DNA from: Maritimibacter sp. | Lineage (GTDB): Bacteria > Pseudomonadota > Alphaproteobacteria > Rhodobacterales > Rhodobacteraceae | Direction of reading: 5' to 3' | Length of the DNA: 5,841 nt | Assembly (NCBI GenBank): GCA_020441225.1 | Contig: JAGRMP010000528.1 | Span: forward strand, 1-5,841 | Shown: piece after piece, positions 5,521 to 5,841 of the stretch | How positions within the stretch are numbered: position 1 is the first letter of the stretch | Layout: each line of letters opens with the position of its first letter | Position numbers and translations under genes: made by a program | The notes under the pieces: model-generated | What the model was told of the DNA's origin: nothing | What the model saw: the letters and a program-made list of their open reading frames with translations, nothing else | The model's database searches: none

Positions 5521-5841
5521 TCAGTCCGTCTCGCCCCGCGCCACGGCGATCGCCGGTTTGATCACGCTGGCGAGCACGCTTTGGGTGATCGGTCCAGCGA
5601 AGCGCTTCACGACGGTCCCCTCACCGTCGATGATGAACGTCTCAGGCACGCCGTACAGGCCCCAATCCAGGCCGGTGCGTCCGGTCGGATCGGCAGAGAC
5701 GCGCTGGAAAGGGTCGCCGAGATCGTCGAGGAACTTCATCGCCTTTGCCGGATCGTCCTTGTAGTTGACCCCGAAGATCTCGATCCCCTCCTGCGCCATC
5801 TGGACAAGCTGCGGGTGCTCGGCCCGGCAGGGCGCGCACCA
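5521..5841 (-). CDS. ccmG: thiol:disulfide interchange protein CcmG/DsbE, C-terminal part
   Basis: The window holds the last 106 codons and the TGA stop (5521-5523); the N-terminus lies beyond 5841. The visible peptide begins exactly with the thioredoxin-type active site WCAPC and continues RAEHPQLVQM, then GVNYKDDPAKAMKFL (with the NYKD typical of CcmG), DWGLYGVPETFIID (containing the cis-proline loop VPETF) and FAGPIT near the end. CcmG is a membrane-anchored periplasmic reductase that keeps the haem-binding cysteines of apocytochrome c reduced during System I cytochrome c maturation. Family members are about 180 residues, so the anchor segment and some 75 residues are missing here. It is often the last gene of a ccm cluster, which would fit the absence of a gene directly after it. 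A general TlpA/ResA-type thioredoxin is the alternative but the NYKD and DWGxYGVPETF features favour CcmG. Confidence 0.9.
   Translation of the reverse strand, partial: WCAPCRAEHPQLVQMAQEGIEIFGVNYKDDPAKAMKFLDDLGDPFQRVSADPTGRTGLDWGLYGVPETFIIDGEGTVVKRFAGPITQSVLASVIKPAIAVARGETD

Noticed and set aside
5171..5764. 197-codon plus-strand open frame
   Set aside because: It runs antisense through ccmG and its translation is rich in Ser, Arg and Pro, typical of a shadow frame.

Overview
The window looks like a piece of chromosome from a high-GC alphaproteobacterium, most likely of the Rhodobacteraceae/Roseobacter group. This rests on three things: the glutathione-dependent formaldehyde gene pair, a CcmG-type thioredoxin, and a large RTX protein of a kind familiar from marine members of that group. 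The assignment is by recognition of protein sequence, not by a search.

Left part (1-1146): the last 37 codons of a class III alcohol dehydrogenase (S-(hydroxymethyl)glutathione dehydrogenase) overlap by one base the start of fghA, a complete S-formylglutathione hydrolase. Together they oxidise the glutathione adduct of formaldehyde to formate and return glutathione. A 187-base gap with several inverted repeats separates fghA from the convergent gene to its right; the best hairpin (1072-1099) is probably a shared terminator.

Middle (1147-4452, minus strand): one long reading frame for a secreted, very acidic repeat protein. It has an N-terminal domain, an extracellular beta-rich domain, two almost identical 109-residue DUF11-like repeats, two diverged repeats of the same sort, eight RTX nonapeptides and a type I secretion C-terminus. 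The frame is broken once, by a TGA at 4168-4170 where the family is expected to have Trp. Everything on both sides is intact, so the gene is either freshly inactivated, affected by a base-calling error, or read through. No type I exporter genes are in the window.

Right part (4453-5841): about 1.07 kb has no convincing protein gene but holds several inverted repeats, a candidate minus-strand promoter with a built-in TTTAC-N5-GTAAA dyad (5195-5224), and competing RNA pairings in front of the RTX gene. The window ends in the C-terminal half of ccmG/dsbE (minus strand), which is cut by the window edge just at its WCAPC active site.

There is no evidence of a mobile element, CRISPR array, tRNA or rRNA. 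The most notable points are the single in-frame stop in the RTX gene, the 98% identical tandem 327-bp repeat inside it, and the structured non-coding kilobase upstream.
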